Below, in pieces: positions 22,574-22,653 of a stretch of 22,653 nucleotides of DNA. Location: positions 1 to 22,653 of the forward strand of contig CAJJYZ010000037.1 of NCBI GenBank assembly GCA_905197485.1, in the 5' to 3' direction. Source of the stretch: an uncultured Lachnospiraceae bacterium. Lineage in GTDB: Bacteria > Bacillota > Clostridia > Lachnospirales > Lachnospiraceae. Position 1 is the stretch's first letter; the number at the start of each line of letters is the position of its first letter. The notes beneath the pieces are model-generated. The model was not told the origin of the DNA and did no database searches. It saw nothing but the letters and a program-made list of their open reading frames with translations. The position numbers and the translations under genes are program-made.

Positions 22574-22653
22574 GCTCTTTTTTCAATTGCTCTGAAATTA
22601 TATAAACCATTTATGATAATGTCCTAATATACCCCAAGGGAAAATGTCCCATC
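22574..22653. other. Sequence upstream of the rpoBC promoter, no gene seen
   Basis: The last 80 bases are AT-rich and contain no coding frame that resembles rplL or another gene. Near the edge, GGGA and TCCC flank a short CATTT on the minus strand (the GGGACATTTTCCC element), a weak dyad that could be the start of a terminator or a decayed repeat cut by the window end. Confidence 0.5.

Noticed and set aside
1..22653. CRISPR array, tRNA/rRNA genes, prophage or complete insertion sequence
   Set aside because: No regularly spaced repeats, tRNA-like cloverleaf, rRNA sequence, integrase or transposase frame was seen; only the short repeat cluster at 14748-14835 is mobile-element-like.

Overview
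The window is a chromosomal segment of a low-GC Gram-positive bacterium. Ribosomal protein and RNA polymerase sequences, acidic RpoB/RpoC tails, strong AGGAGG ribosome binding sites, a Spo0A-type DNA-binding domain and clustered TTGACA/TATAAT promoters fit a gut-type Clostridia, most likely Lachnospiraceae. That family assignment is inference from sequence style, not from a database search.

Layout, left to right: (1) 1-3540, the str operon on the minus strand: rpsL, rpsG (GTG start), fusA (TTG start) and the first 12 codons of tuf, with a promoter ahead of rpsL and a second one ahead of tuf. (2) 3541-7140, a minus-strand cluster pepD (X-His dipeptidase), a phosphoglucomutase/phosphomannomutase-family enzyme, and a compact formate/nitrite-family channel, with a promoter whose -35 is embedded in a perfect palindrome. 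(3) 7248-7784, on the plus strand, a stand-alone Spo0A DNA-binding domain without a receiver domain. It ends at a bidirectional terminator shared with (4) a minus-strand M24 aminopeptidase gene that has a perfect consensus promoter. (5) 9050-10195, a cobalamin riboswitch followed by a membrane-anchored DUF4430 protein and an ECF transporter S component, a likely vitamin B12 uptake unit. (6) 10404-11096, on the plus strand, a DUF2975 membrane protein coupled to a small XRE regulator. (7) 11208-13639, feoA-feoB and a 52-residue Cys-rich FeoB partner on the minus strand, diverging from (8) an atypical, motif-poor Ser/Thr kinase-like gene on the plus strand, with a near-perfect Fur box between them. 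(9) 14748-14835, a REP-like set of repeats between the kinase-like gene and rpoC. (10) 14840-22653, rpoC and rpoB on the minus strand with a strong promoter and a structured ~130-nt leader.

The core transcription/translation genes rpoB-rpoC and rpsL-rpsG-fusA-tuf, which are often adjacent in bacteria, are here separated by about 11.4 kb of nutrient-uptake, peptidase and regulatory genes on both strands. The most distinctive items are the receiver-less Spo0A paralogue, the riboswitch-DUF4430-S-component unit, the degenerate kinase facing the iron operon, and the repeat cluster at the rpoC end. I did not see phage genes, complete insertion sequences, tRNA/rRNA genes or CRISPR arrays. No clearly new multi-gene defence or biosynthetic system is visible.
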